Of a stretch of 64,000 bases of DNA, positions 42,466 through 51,390 are shown in pieces. The stretch is from an uncultured Ruminococcus sp. (GTDB taxonomy: Bacteria > Bacillota > Clostridia > Lachnospirales > Lachnospiraceae), in contig UQKK01000013.1 in NCBI GenBank assembly GCA_900541505.1, forward strand, positions 13,669 to 77,668, read 5' to 3'. Under the pieces are notes generated by a model. It did not search any database. It worked only from the letters and a program-made list of their open reading frames with translations, and was not told the DNA's origin. The position numbers and the translations under genes were made by a program. Position 1 is the first letter of the stretch; every line of letters begins with the position of its first letter.

Positions 42466-44697
42466 ATGAAACAACTGGTTATTGCGGAAAAACCATCCGT
42501 GGCGCGGGACATTGCCCGCGTCCTCCACTGTAAAAAGAAAACCGATACTTATCTGGAAGGGGAACAGTATATCGTCACCTGGGCGCTGGGGCATCTGGTG
42601 ACTCTGGCGGACCCGGAAGAATACGGGGAGCAGTATAAAACCTGGAACTTAGATACCCTTCCCATGCTCCCGCAAAACTGGAAGCTGGTGGTCATCAAGC
42701 AGACCTCCCGCCAGTTCCGCTCCGTCAAAGAGCAAATTTACCGCAAAGATGTGAACGGCATCGTCATCGCCACCGATGCGGGACGGGAGGGAGAACTTGT
42801 CGCCCGCTGGATACTAGAGAAAGCAGACAATAAAAAACCCGTCAAGCGTCTGTGGATTTCCTCTGTCACAGACAAGGCAATCCGGGACGGATTTTCTCAC
42901 TTAAAGCCGGGAAAAAATTATGAGCCGCTCTACCACGCGGCAGTGGCAAGGGCGCAGTCCGACTGGGTGGTGGGCATCAACGCCACCCGTGCCCTGACCT
43001 GCAAATATAACGCCCAGCTCTCCTGCGGCAGAGTACAGACTCCCACGCTGGCGATGATTGCCGCCAGAGAAGACGAGATTAAGAACTTTGTTCCCCAGCC
43101 CTTCTATGGCATGAAAGCTGTGGTAAAGGGCGCTGCCTTCACATGGACGGACAAACGCAGCAACTCCACTCGCACCATGGATAAGGCGCGGATTCAGAAA
43201 TTATATGAGCAGGCAGGCAGCACCCTGACTGTGACGGAGGTGAAACGGAAATCCAAAAAATCCTTCTCCCCCGCCCTCTATGATTTGACGACTTTGCAGC
43301 GAGAGGCGGACCAGCGCTACGGATTTTCCGCCAAGGAGACCCTCAACATCATGCAGCGGCTGTATGAAAACCACAAGGTATTGACCTATCCCAGAACGGA
43401 CTCCCGCTACCTCACAAGCGATATGACAGGGACGTTAAACGAGCGGTTAAAAGCCTGCGCCGTGGGACCATACCGCAAGGCAGCGGCAAAACTTTCCATG
43501 CAGAAAATCCAGGCGAATAAATCCTTTGTAGATGACAGCAAGGTCTCCGACCACCACGCTATCATTCCTACAGAGCAGTTCGTCCAACTGGAACATATGA
43601 CGAATGAAGAGCGTAAAATTTATGATATGGTTGTCCGCCGTTTTCTCGCTGTGCTTTCTCCTGCTTGCGAGTATGAGGAAACTTCCCTGAAGGGCACCAT
43701 CGGTTCCGAAATCTTTACCGCCCGGGGAAACCGTATCCTCTCACCCGGCTGGAAGGATATCTATGACTTTGACACCGCCGATATGGAAGCGGCGGATGAG
43801 GAGGCGGACAGCACCTACACTGCAGGCAGCGGACATGCAGCGGACTTGCTTTTCACGCAGCAAAGCCTCCCCGCTATGGAAAAGGGCGATGTTCTGCCCG
43901 TTTCTTCCCTTACCGTCACGGAAGGGAAGACCAAGCCCCCGGCTCATTTCACGGAAGGAACACTCATTGCCGCTATGGAAAATCCGGTCAAATATCTGAC
44001 GCACAAAGACAAGTCCATTGTCCGTACTTTAGGCGAGACAGGAGGACTGGGGACTGTCGCCACCCGCGCCGACATTATCGATAAGCTGCTGGGAAGCTTT
44101 CTCATGGAGAAGAAAGGCAAAGAACTGCATATCACTTCCAAGGGACGCCAGCTCCTCGCCCTCGTGCCCCAGGATTTAAAAAGCCCGGAGCTGACCGCGC
44201 AGTGGGAGATGCGCCTGCAGGCAATCGCCAAAGGAAATGAGACAGACCGCCATTTCATGCGTGAGATTGAGGGGTACACCAAATCCTTCATACAGGAAAT
44301 CAAAACCGCCTCCGGAACCTTCCGGCACGACAATATCACGCGCACCAAATGCCCGCAGTGCGGCAAATTTATGCTGGAGGTAAACGGAAAGCACGGGCGT
44401 ATGCTCATCTGCCAGGACAGAGAATGCGGATACCGTGAAACCCTCTCCCGCCTGACCAACGCCCGCTGCCCTGTGTGCCACAAAAAACTGGAGCTGGTGG
44501 GGAAAGGCGATGGACAGCGATTTGTCTGCTCCTGCGGTTATAAAGAAAAACTCTCCGCTTTCCAGGAGCGGAAGAAAAAAGAAGGAAAAGGCGCCAGCAA
44601 AAAGGATGTCAACGCTTATCTGAGAAAACAGGCAAAGGAGGCAGAACAGCCCATCAATAACGCCTTTGCCGATGCACTTTCCAAGATAAAATTGTAG
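42466..44697 (+). CDS. topB: DNA topoisomerase III
   Basis: 743 residues. Toprim domain with VIAEKPSVARDIARVL and ATDAGREGELVARWIL, the active-site Tyr in LTYPRTDSRYLTSDM, HHAIIPTEQ, and the family motif FTEGTLIAAMENP with GLGTVATRADIIDKL. The C-terminus has zinc-ribbon cysteine pairs (CPQCGKFM…CQDRECG and CPVCHKK…CSCGYKEKL). It decatenates DNA. Topoisomerases of this length occur both on chromosomes and on conjugative elements; no conjugation genes are seen here. Confidence 0.95.
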   Translation: MKQLVIAEKPSVARDIARVLHCKKKTDTYLEGEQYIVTWALGHLVTLADPEEYGEQYKTWNLDTLPMLPQNWKLVVIKQTSRQFRSVKEQIYRKDVNGIVIATDAGREGELVARWILEKADNKKPVKRLWISSVTDKAIRDGFSHLKPGKNYEPLYHAAVARAQSDWVVGINATRALTCKYNAQLSCGRVQTPTLAMIAAREDEIKNFVPQPFYGMKAVVKGAAFTWTDKRSNSTRTMDKARIQKLYEQAGSTLTVTEVKRKSKKSFSPALYDLTTLQREADQRYGFSAKETLNIMQRLYENHKVLTYPRTDSRYLTSDMTGTLNERLKACAVGPYRKAAAKLSMQKIQANKSFVDDSKVSDHHAIIPTEQFVQLEHMTNEERKIYDMVVRRFLAVLSPACEYEETSLKGTIGSEIFTARGNRILSPGWKDIYDFDTADMEAADEEADSTYTAGSGHAADLLFTQQSLPAMEKGDVLPVSSLTVTEGKTKPPAHFTEGTLIAAMENPVKYLTHKDKSIVRTLGETGGLGTVATRADIIDKLLGSFLMEKKGKELHITSKGRQLLALVPQDLKSPELTAQWEMRLQAIAKGNETDRHFMREIEGYTKSFIQEIKTASGTFRHDNITRTKCPQCGKFMLEVNGKHGRMLICQDRECGYRETLSRLTNARCPVCHKKLELVGKGDGQRFVCSCGYKEKLSAFQERKKKEGKGASKKDVNAYLRKQAKEAEQPINNAFADALSKIKL

Positions 44698-44775
44698 GGA
44701 AGCGTCTGGGGATGCGTGCTCTTTTAAAGAGAAGATATCAGTACAGCAAAACATTAGAATGGGGGATATCCGAAA

Positions 44776-45411
44776 ATGAATTATACTTATCTGGATATGG
44801 AAACTTACAAAAGGAAACGTCATTTTGAATACTTCAATCAGTTAGCCTGCCCATATGTTGGAGTAACAGTAAATGTAGACATTACAGATTTCCTGAGCAC
44901 CGTCAAGGCAAAAAAGCTGCCATTCTTTTTGTCTGTTTGCTACTGTATCTCCAAAGCCGCCAATCAGGTGCCGGAATTCAGACAACGGATTATGGATAAT
45001 CAGATTGTAGAATATGAGTATTGTTTAACCTCTCATACAGTGGCATTAAGTGACGGTACATACTGCTACTGTGACCTCGACGGGAATCGCTCTTTTGAGG
45101 ATTATATCCGTTATGCCGCTGAAGAACAGGAAAAAGCAAAACAAAGAAACTCCCTCGATGAGGAACCGGGCGAAGCCCTAAATAAAATTTTTATATCCAC
45201 ACTCCCGTGGATATCGTACACTGCTCTTATTAACCCTACCCCTATCCCGGCGGACAGCAATCCGAGGATTACCTGGGGGAAATATTTTGCGCAGGATAAA
45301 AAAATATTACTTCCGGTTTCGGTGTTATGTCATCACGCATTGGTGGACGGACTGCATATTTCTAAGTTTTATGATTTCTTAAATAAAGAACTGGCAGTTG
45401 TCGCAGGATAG
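44776..45411 (+). CDS. Chloramphenicol acetyltransferase-like protein
   Basis: 211 residues of the CAT fold. The catalytic motif CHHALVDGLHISKF (His186/His187, Asp191) is intact, and RKRHFEYFNQLACPYVGVTVNVDIT with FFLSVCYCISKAANQVPEFRQRI matches the N-terminal half. It transfers acetyl from acetyl-CoA, classically to chloramphenicol; family members of this branch may act on other small alcohols. Sequence alone does not prove resistance. It begins an accessory stretch with gene remnants, a transfer signature. Confidence 0.78.
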   Translation: MNYTYLDMETYKRKRHFEYFNQLACPYVGVTVNVDITDFLSTVKAKKLPFFLSVCYCISKAANQVPEFRQRIMDNQIVEYEYCLTSHTVALSDGTYCYCDLDGNRSFEDYIRYAAEEQEKAKQRNSLDEEPGEALNKIFISTLPWISYTALINPTPIPADSNPRITWGKYFAQDKKILLPVSVLCHHALVDGLHISKFYDFLNKELAVVAG

Positions 45412-45481
45412 ATGGCGGTGTTAAGAACTATGGAATTGACCGAGCAGAGCGAGGGATACTTCTTGAACGCAAGTTCAAGAA

Positions 45482-45694
45482 GGTGGACAGTCAAATAACG
45501 CCCATTTTGAAATTGCTCTTTATGTGGATACTTTCGATGAAGTTGACAAGACTTTTACCGCTGCCGTTTCAAAAGGTGCTACACCTGTTTTAGAGCCTGC
45601 AACTGAACCTTGGGGACAGCGCACTTGTTATATTTCCGACCCAGAAGGCAACTTAATTGAAATAGGTTCTTGGAACAAACCGTTTCGCAGTTGA
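45482..45694 (+). pseudogene. C-terminal remnant of a VOC/glyoxalase-family gene
   Basis: An open frame without start reads NNAHFEIALYVDTFDEVDKTFTAAVSKGATPVLEP and ends WGQRTCYISDPEGNLIEIGSW, the second half of a VOC protein. The first half is missing and the upstream sequence joins directly to the end of the acetyltransferase region, so a deletion fused the two. Confidence 0.7.
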
Positions 45695-45789
45695 TTAGAC
45701 AAAGATATGTAAGATACTAGTTTGAAAAACCCAATAGCCTAAAAGCGGCAGGAAAAAACTTCTGCCGCTTTTGTAATTCACATTTATAT

Positions 45790-46149
45790 TCAAAATACAT
45801 CATCCCGATGTTCCTGCCCCCAATGACAAAAGGCGTCAAGCACAGGCTCAAGTGTTTTGCCACGAGGAGAAAGGCTATATTCGACCCTCGGAGGTATTTC
45901 CCCGTAATCTTTTCGGATAATTAAGCCGTCCTCTTCCAATTCTTTTAAGGCTTTTGTCAGGGAACGGTATGTTGCCGTTTCCATCTTCCTCAGTAATTCA
46001 TTGTAACGGGTTGGTCCGTCAAGCTGCAGGCAATATAAGATGGGGAGTTTGTATTTCCCTTGTATTAGGGATTTCGTATAGTAAAATCCTGTATTTTTTA
46101 TTCCGTTAGCTGCAAAAACTCTTTTTTCTTCTGTTAAGTTAGTTTTCAT
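45790..46149 (-). CDS. HxlR-family transcriptional regulator
   Basis: About 119 residues, one winged helix: YTKSLIQGKYKLPILYCLQLDGPTRYNELLRKMETATYRSLTKALKELEEDGLIIRKDYGEIPPRVEYSLSPRGKTLEPVLDAFCHWG. HxlR proteins usually control nearby oxidoreductases in response to aldehydes, oxidants or drugs. A perfect palindrome (46162-46179) stands right before its start and faces the nitroreductase remnant, consistent with autorepression and former control of that gene. Confidence 0.85.
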   Translation of the reverse strand: MKTNLTEEKRVFAANGIKNTGFYYTKSLIQGKYKLPILYCLQLDGPTRYNELLRKMETATYRSLTKALKELEEDGLIIRKDYGEIPPRVEYSLSPRGKTLEPVLDAFCHWGQEHRDDVF

Positions 46150-46161
46150 TAGAGCCCTCAA

Positions 46162-46179
46162 ACTATACTAAAGTATAGT
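46162..46179. promoter_or_regulatory. HxlR operator candidate
   Basis: ACTATACTAAAGTATAGT is a perfect 18-bp palindrome at the HxlR gene start, followed by AT-rich promoter sequence. Confidence 0.65.
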
Positions 46180-46256
46180 ATATATACTTAAATACCGTAC
46201 TTGTTATATAAACACCCACATGATACAATCTTACACGTAAAAAGTCAAGGCGTATT

Positions 46257-46459
46257 GGAGGATACAGCATGAAGACTGGGTAAACCGTGTGTATGATGGC
46301 AGTCTTGTTATGGGAAATCTAATGCTTGCTTCTCACGAACTGGGGATTGAAGGTGAATATGAGGGTATTGGGCACTGTGCTCTTGGTTATATTGACGGAA
46401 ATTATCCCAAAATGCCTGCAAGAAAAGATAACAGAGTTTTTTATGTTAAGGAGGACTAA
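46257..46459 (+). pseudogene. C-terminal remnant of a nitroreductase gene
   Basis: The frame reads IQHEDWVNRVYDGSLVMGNLMLASHELG and ends CALGYIDGNYPKMPARKDNRVFYVKED, the C-terminal third of a nitroreductase (GYxDG, RKDNRV). The N-terminal two thirds are absent. It sits opposite an HxlR gene, the common partner of nitroreductases. Confidence 0.75.
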
Positions 46460-46462
46460 TTT

Positions 46463-47050
46463 ATGCAGCATAAAGTAAAACTAACAGTCATTGATAAAAA
46501 ATTGTATCCAGAGCTTCAAAAACAATACTGTGCAGACCCTAATTCGGGAGCCTGCCCCTGCTATAATGTAGGAGATGAATTTATTTTTGAACGTTACGGT
46601 ACAGCTGATGATTTCTGGCATATGGGATTAAACACTCTAAAACAGACGGTCAATACCGTGGATGGAATTGCGGGAGGAACTGCTTTCCCTCATTGTTCAG
46701 AGGCTTGGGATGCTATTTCCCGTTATATTTATACAGGTTTGCAGGGCGGTTCAATTATGCGTGGGTGGATGTCTGACGAGCGTGTTATGATTGCCTGCTG
46801 TTCGGACGGAACAAGACCTGTCATTTTTAAAATAGAGAGAATGGGCTATAAAGCAATCTATATTGAGGGGATTACTGATATAGACTTTCAGAACAAAGTG
46901 AAAGATACCGTTATGCAGATAGAAGCTGTTACAGATGTTGTTTTTAGAGATGAGTATGCCGAAATATATTTGCAAAATGATGTGGCAGATGAAGTATTAA
47001 AAAGTACTGTGGAGAACTGTGGAAAGTATGGTGTAATAAAGATTGATTAG
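46463..47050 (+). CDS. TIGR04076-family protein with C-terminal HMA-like domain
   Basis: 195 residues. The N-terminal part (VKLTVIDKKLYPELQKQYC, GACPCYNVGDEFIFE, FPHCSEAWDAISRYIYTGLQGG, ERVMIACCSDGTRPVIFKIERM) matches the uncharacterised TIGR04076 family, rich in conserved Cys. The last 65 residues resemble a heavy-metal-associated fold (IEGITDIDFQNKVKDTVMQIEAVTDVVF) but lack CxxC. A metal-related role is possible. The gene starts four bases after the nitroreductase remnant, with GGAGG inside that frame. Confidence 0.65.
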   Translation: MQHKVKLTVIDKKLYPELQKQYCADPNSGACPCYNVGDEFIFERYGTADDFWHMGLNTLKQTVNTVDGIAGGTAFPHCSEAWDAISRYIYTGLQGGSIMRGWMSDERVMIACCSDGTRPVIFKIERMGYKAIYIEGITDIDFQNKVKDTVMQIEAVTDVVFRDEYAEIYLQNDVADEVLKSTVENCGKYGVIKID

Positions 47051-47265
47051 ACTATAGGGTCTGGGGCGTAACTTTCCCGGAAACTCAAGCAAAACCTTCC
47101 CGGAAACTCCGAGCAAAAACCTTCTTGACTTTCCTGTCTATATGTGCTAGGATTTCCATAAATTGAAATAATTTTGCCACCGGGCAGTGCCTTATTTTTC
47201 ATTCCGTTAGGTCTTTGAAGGAGTGAATAGATAAGGCATTTTATTTTTTTAAGAGAGGTGTTTAT
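47051..47265 (+). promoter_or_regulatory. Promoter and attenuator-like leader of the flavin-binding protein gene
   Basis: A promoter TTGACT (47125-47130) - 17 bp - TAGGAT (47148-47153) is followed by a hairpin TGCCTTAT (47188-47195)/ATAAGGCA (47231-47238) and TTTATTTTTTT: a terminator inside the leader, 20 bp before the ribosome site. Upstream, two direct copies of CTTCCCGGAAACTC or TTTCCCGGAAACTC occur (about 47,069-47,115). Leader terminators of this sort control many resistance genes by attenuation. Confidence 0.6.
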
Positions 47266-47760
47266 ATGTTTCAAGAAATGAGGAGGAAACGGCAGGCATT
47301 ATCGTCAGAAGAAATCTCTGCCGTATTAAACAAGGGCACATCCGGCGTACTGGCTCTTTCGGGGGATAATGATTACCCTTACGCAGTTCCTATCAGCTAC
47401 GTGTATGACGGAGAAAAACTATATTTCCACTGTGCAAAAAGCGGTCATAAATTGAACGCTGTCCAAAGAAATGCCAAAGCTTCTTTTTGTGTCATTGACC
47501 AGGATAAGATTATTCCGGAAGAATATACAAGCTATTTCAGAAGCGTCATTGTGTTTGGGCGTATACAAGTGATAAAAGACGAGGATAAAAAGCGGCAGGC
47601 GATAGAAAAACTGGCTGTTAAATATGCGCCGCAGGATAGTGATGAAAGAAGGAGAGAGGCAATCGACCGGGAGTGGAAACCTCTTTGTATGCTGGAGATG
47701 ACGATAGACCATATGAGTGGGAAAGAAGCAATTGAACTGCTAAAAGGAAAACAAATATAA
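47266..47760 (+). CDS. Pyridoxamine 5'-phosphate oxidase-like FMN-binding protein (NimA-like)
   Basis: 164 residues with the split-barrel fold: MRRKRQALSSEEISAVLNKGTSGVLALSGDNDYPYAVPISYVYDGEKLYFHCAKSGHKLNAVQRNAKASFCVI. The SGHK segment and the final EMTIDHMSGKEAIELL are typical of 5-nitroimidazole reductase (Nim)-related proteins. It may reduce nitro compounds or bind heme/flavin; resistance is not demonstrated. Expression seems controlled by leader attenuation. Confidence 0.75.
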   Translation: MFQEMRRKRQALSSEEISAVLNKGTSGVLALSGDNDYPYAVPISYVYDGEKLYFHCAKSGHKLNAVQRNAKASFCVIDQDKIIPEEYTSYFRSVIVFGRIQVIKDEDKKRQAIEKLAVKYAPQDSDERRREAIDREWKPLCMLEMTIDHMSGKEAIELLKGKQI

Positions 47761-47812
47761 CGGAATAAAAATTATGAAATAAACCTGCCGGGGTTTCATT
47801 GTATTGTGTAAC

Positions 47813-47846
47813 AGGCCTGCGTAACACATGACGCAGGCCATTTTTA
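47813..47846 (+). terminator. Hairpin between the Nim-like gene and the MATE gene
   Basis: GGCCTGCGT pairs with ACGCAGGCC around AACACATG, followed by ATTTTTATT. It may terminate the upstream gene or attenuate the MATE gene, whose ribosome site follows at once. Confidence 0.7.
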
Positions 47847-47866
47847 TTGTAGGAGGATTGAATAAG

Positions 47867-49177
47867 ATGTATCAGGGAAAATCACATACTTTATTTCTGA
47901 AATATGCAGTCCCACAGATGATTGGGCTGTTGTTTAATTCTGTCTATATGATTGTAGACGGTGTGTTTATCGGCAATCGTCTCGGACGCGATGCTATGGC
48001 GGCAGCGGCGGTCTCTGTACCACTGGTAGAAATTCTCATTGCTTTATCCATGGCGGTTGCTACAGGCGCAGGAGTCATGATTTCTTCTCATCTGGGGCAG
48101 GGCGAAAAAGATAAGGCACGAAATATTTTCAGCCTTTCTGTGCTGTGTACTGCTGTAATGGGTTTGTTCATCAGTATATTGGGAAACATATGGATTCACC
48201 CGTTAGCGGAACTTCTTGGCTCAACGCCTGCTATCCACGATGAAGCAATTCATTATATGTGGTATATTGTCACCTTCTCACCCTTTTTGCTTTTCAGTTT
48301 TTTGTTGAGCGGGCTGGTACGTAATGACAATCGCCCGAAGCTAGCCATGTTCGCTCTGATGTTTGGCTCCGTGTCAAATATTGTATTAGATTACGTATTT
48401 ATGTACCCCTTAGATATGGGTATCGCCGGAGCAGCGCTGGCAACGGCACTGGGACCGATTTTCAGTGTACTGATTATGCTTCCCCATTTTGTTTTCAAAC
48501 GAGGGGATTTGTACTTGAAAAAGTTCAAGTCGAAATGGCATAACCTGCGTTCCGTCTATGTGCTGGGCTTTCCTTCCTTTATTATGGAATTTACCATAGG
48601 TATCATTACATTTGTATATAATTTTGCCATCGTACACTATGGTTTTGGAGAAATTGGTCTTGCAGCATACTTAGTCATCGGTTATCTGATGCTGATTATT
48701 TTAACTTTATTCCTGGGAATGGCGCAGGGACTTCAGCCCGTATTCAGCTATTTTATGGGAACAGGTGAAGAAATAAGGAGTAAGGCGCTCCTTCGTTTCT
48801 CAATCAAAATATTTCTGGCGATTGGAATTTTCTGCTATATACTGATTTTCTTTTTCTCCCGCGGTTTTTTCACCATATTCAATCCGGGAGACATTGAGCT
48901 GATAGATTTCATGGAGAGTAAAAGCCTGCCCTATTTTTCCGGCTTTTTCCTTGCAGGATTCAATATTTTGATGATTGCATATTGGCAGGCAAATGAATGT
49001 ACAGGCAAAGCGCTGACAATATCGCTGGCGCGAAGTGTGATTTATCCGCCTGTTTTGATTATGATATTGCCTTTGCTCTTTGGCAGTGAAGCAGTCTGGT
49101 TCTGCCATTCTGTCAGTGAGGTATTGACAGCAGCAACCGCGTGTATTTTACTTGCAGCAATTCGTAAAAAAGTATAA
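47867..49177 (+). CDS. MATE-family multidrug efflux transporter
   Basis: About 436 residues and twelve transmembrane helices in two MatE halves (FLKYAVPQMIGLLFNSVYMIVDGVFIGNRLGRDAMAAAAVSVPLVEI; GFPSFIMEFTIGIITFVYNFAIVHYGFGEIGLAAYLVIGYLMLI). It exports cationic drugs or metabolites using a sodium or proton gradient. ATG 47867 follows AGGAGG. Part of a short run with the Nim-like protein and a kinase-like protein. Confidence 0.9.
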   Translation: MYQGKSHTLFLKYAVPQMIGLLFNSVYMIVDGVFIGNRLGRDAMAAAAVSVPLVEILIALSMAVATGAGVMISSHLGQGEKDKARNIFSLSVLCTAVMGLFISILGNIWIHPLAELLGSTPAIHDEAIHYMWYIVTFSPFLLFSFLLSGLVRNDNRPKLAMFALMFGSVSNIVLDYVFMYPLDMGIAGAALATALGPIFSVLIMLPHFVFKRGDLYLKKFKSKWHNLRSVYVLGFPSFIMEFTIGIITFVYNFAIVHYGFGEIGLAAYLVIGYLMLIILTLFLGMAQGLQPVFSYFMGTGEEIRSKALLRFSIKIFLAIGIFCYILIFFFSRGFFTIFNPGDIELIDFMESKSLPYFSGFFLAGFNILMIAYWQANECTGKALTISLARSVIYPPVLIMILPLLFGSEAVWFCHSVSEVLTAATACILLAAIRKKV

Positions 49178-49196
49178 AAAAGAAGGAGGTATTCGT

Positions 49197-49808
49197 ATGA
49201 ACCGTATTATTACAATAGGACGTGAATTTGGCAGTGGAGGGCGTGAACTCGGAAGACGGCTGGCGGAAAATTTGAAGATTGCTTATTATGACCGGGAAAT
49301 TGTAGAGGAATTGGCAAAAAGGACGGAGCTTGCTGAAAGCTATATTACACAAATAGAAGAACATCGCCCTCTTCCGCTGCTCCCAATCACTACTTGCCGT
49401 ACTTTTGGAGTTCCCTCGAATCAGGTGTTGGAAGAACGCCTGTCAATTTACAGGCAGGAAAGTGAGATTATCCGTGAGATAGCCGAAAAATCAGACTGCG
49501 TGATTGTAGGACGGTGCGCAGACTATGTCTTGTCCGATTTCCATCCTTTCAGATTATTTGCATATGCAGACATGAAGTCGAAAATTATGCGCTGCAGAAA
49601 GAAAGGCGCAGACACAGAGGAAATGACAGATAGAGAAATACGCCAAAAGATTGCATCTATAGATAAAAAAAGAGCGCGCTATTACCAATTTTACACAGAT
49701 AATAATTGGGGAGATAAAGCGAATTATGATTTGTGCGTCAACACAGGACAGTCAGAAATAAAAAAACTGGCAGACGCATTAGCTGTTTTCATAACAAGTA
49801 TAAAATGA
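49197..49808 (+). CDS. Cytidylate kinase-like family protein
   Basis: 203 residues. MNRIITIGREFGSGGRELGRRLAENL carries an atypical P-loop (GREFGSGGRELG) as in the AAA_26 cytidylate-kinase-like family, then YYDREIVEEL, CVIVGRCADYVL and RARYYQFYTDNNWGDKANYDLCVNT. These proteins are common in Clostridia, often beside transporters; their substrate is unknown. ATG 49197 has GAAGGAGG; the gene starts 19 bp after the MATE stop. Confidence 0.83.
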   Translation: MNRIITIGREFGSGGRELGRRLAENLKIAYYDREIVEELAKRTELAESYITQIEEHRPLPLLPITTCRTFGVPSNQVLEERLSIYRQESEIIREIAEKSDCVIVGRCADYVLSDFHPFRLFAYADMKSKIMRCRKKGADTEEMTDREIRQKIASIDKKRARYYQFYTDNNWGDKANYDLCVNTGQSEIKKLADALAVFITSIK

Positions 49809-49868
49809 ACAGATAGCTTTAGAGCAGTATAGCAATTGTCGTATCAAAACAAGTCGTCGTTTTCACAA

Positions 49869-49936
49869 ATGTGACGGCAGGAACGCCCGCGAATACACAT
49901 TTCTGCCGCCACATCTGATAAAGATTTTTTGTATTG
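49869..49936 (+). terminator. Terminator after the cytidylate-kinase-like gene
   Basis: TGTGACGGCAG pairs imperfectly with CTGCCGCCACA around a long loop, followed by GATTTTTTGT, between convergent genes. Confidence 0.55.
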
Positions 49937-49954
49937 TTACTGCATTTTGCGAAA

Positions 49955-50488
49955 TTATAAGGCTGTCCCTTTCTTAGGCACGAAAAATGAAGACATATCT
50001 GCCTTTTCCAGTGTAAGTAACTGCACCTTTTTGTCAATGCCGCCTGCATATCCTGTCAAACTCCCATTTGTACCGACAACACGATGGCAGGGAATAATAA
50101 GGGAAATGGAATTGTGCCCGACAGCACCGCCAACAGCCTGCGCCGACATTTTAGAAAGTCCTTTCTGTTTTGCGATTCTTTGCGCAATTTCGCCGTAGGT
50201 CATTGTCTTTCCAAACGGAATGGTCAGCATAATTTCCCATACCTTTTTGCGGAATGGTGTTGTCTGCATATACAAGGGCGGCGTAAAATCCGGCGCTTTA
50301 CCGCTAAAATAAATATCCAGCCAATGGGCGGACTGTTCAAATATTGGCAAGAATTTTTCCTCGTATTTTTGAGAAAGTGTATCTCCAAAATATTTTTGCC
50401 CATCAAACCAAAGACCCGTAAGTTCTGCTCCATTGCTGGCAAGTGTGATGCCGCCCAGAGGCGAGTCATAATGATATGTATAAATCAT
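49955..50488 (-). CDS. ogt: Methylated-DNA--protein-cysteine methyltransferase
   Basis: 177 residues with the methyl-acceptor motif SLIIPCHRVVGTNGSLTGYAGG and the DNA-binding GKTMTYGEIAQRIAKQ helix-turn-helix. It removes O6-alkyl groups from guanine by transfer to its Cys. It follows a 3-methyladenine glycosylase gene on the same strand, making a small alkylation-repair unit. Confidence 0.93.
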   Translation of the reverse strand: MIYTYHYDSPLGGITLASNGAELTGLWFDGQKYFGDTLSQKYEEKFLPIFEQSAHWLDIYFSGKAPDFTPPLYMQTTPFRKKVWEIMLTIPFGKTMTYGEIAQRIAKQKGLSKMSAQAVGGAVGHNSISLIIPCHRVVGTNGSLTGYAGGIDKKVQLLTLEKADMSSFFVPKKGTAL

Positions 50489-50534
50489 AAATCTATACCT
50501 CCCAATATTCGTTGGAATACGCGATACCCTTTTT

Positions 50535-51191
50535 CTATCGCTTCTTCAATTGTGTTTTCTTTTTAGGCGCGTAATCTTTCATTTCAGGTATTGCTCCGCC
50601 TGCTACTGCCCAAAAGTACAGGCTTGCCACACTGCAATAAGGACTTAATCGCCTGCGGTATTTTTCAAACAGCTCACGGTCAATTTTCCTGTGATGGTAT
50701 ACCATACGCATCCCCCGCAAAATGGCTAAATCTCCGAAGCTGAATACATTAGGACGCTGCATGCAAAAAAGCAGTATCATTTCCGCTGTCCAGACACCAA
50801 TCCCTTTTAACTCTGACAATTCGGTTATTACCTCCTCGTCCGGTTTATTCCAAATACCCTGTAAATCAAAAGTACCATTTTTAACTCTCACCGCAAAATC
50901 TGTGATATACTCTGCTTTTTTGAAAGTCATACCCAAAGACTGTAAACGGTCTGCTCCAGCGGAAAGAATGGTGTCGGCATTCACAGCGCCAAGGTTGCCC
51001 TGCATTCTCTGCCAGATTGTTGACTGTGCCTTTGTTGAAATCTGCTGGCCAATGATGTGATGGACAACCGAAGAAAACAAATCGCTGTCAACTTCACGCT
51101 CAATCTTTCCGATTTTGTTAATTACTTCCGCAAGACGTTTATCCTTTTGCTTTAAATATTCAGTTGCGCTTTCATTGTACTGAAAATACAC
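50535..51191 (-). CDS. DNA-3-methyladenine glycosylase II-like (AlkA/HhH-GPD)
   Basis: 218 residues of the HhH-GPD superfamily: FSSVVHHIIGQQISTKAQSTIWQRM, the helix-hairpin-helix LSELKGIGVWTAEMILLFCM, and the catalytic Asp in FSFGDLAILRGMRMVY. The first AlkA domain is absent, as in short Mag1-like proteins. It excises alkylated bases. It lies 46 bp upstream of the methyltransferase gene. Confidence 0.88.
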   Translation of the reverse strand: MYFQYNESATEYLKQKDKRLAEVINKIGKIEREVDSDLFSSVVHHIIGQQISTKAQSTIWQRMQGNLGAVNADTILSAGADRLQSLGMTFKKAEYITDFAVRVKNGTFDLQGIWNKPDEEVITELSELKGIGVWTAEMILLFCMQRPNVFSFGDLAILRGMRMVYHHRKIDRELFEKYRRRLSPYCSVASLYFWAVAGGAIPEMKDYAPKKKTQLKKR

Positions 51192-51334
51192 TCTTGCTCC
51201 CTCGACTTAACTCTAAATTTGCTCCACAGTATAATATTATCACATTTTAATGCAAGATAATATTATAATATCGCCTAAAATCATCATAATATATTCAAAA
51301 AGAAAGAATTGAAGTGCGATTTATGCTGGTGACT

Positions 51335-51382
51335 CGCAAATCAAAGGGAGAACGATGACCACACCGTTCTCCCTTTTGATTT
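51335..51382. terminator. Terminator-like inverted repeat before the SleB-type gene
   Basis: CAAATCAAAGGGAGAACG pairs almost perfectly with CGTTCTCCCTTTTGATTTG around ATGACCACAC. It ends the minus-strand hydrolase transcript; no gene reads into it from the left. Confidence 0.75.
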
Positions 51383-51390
51383 GTCACAAT

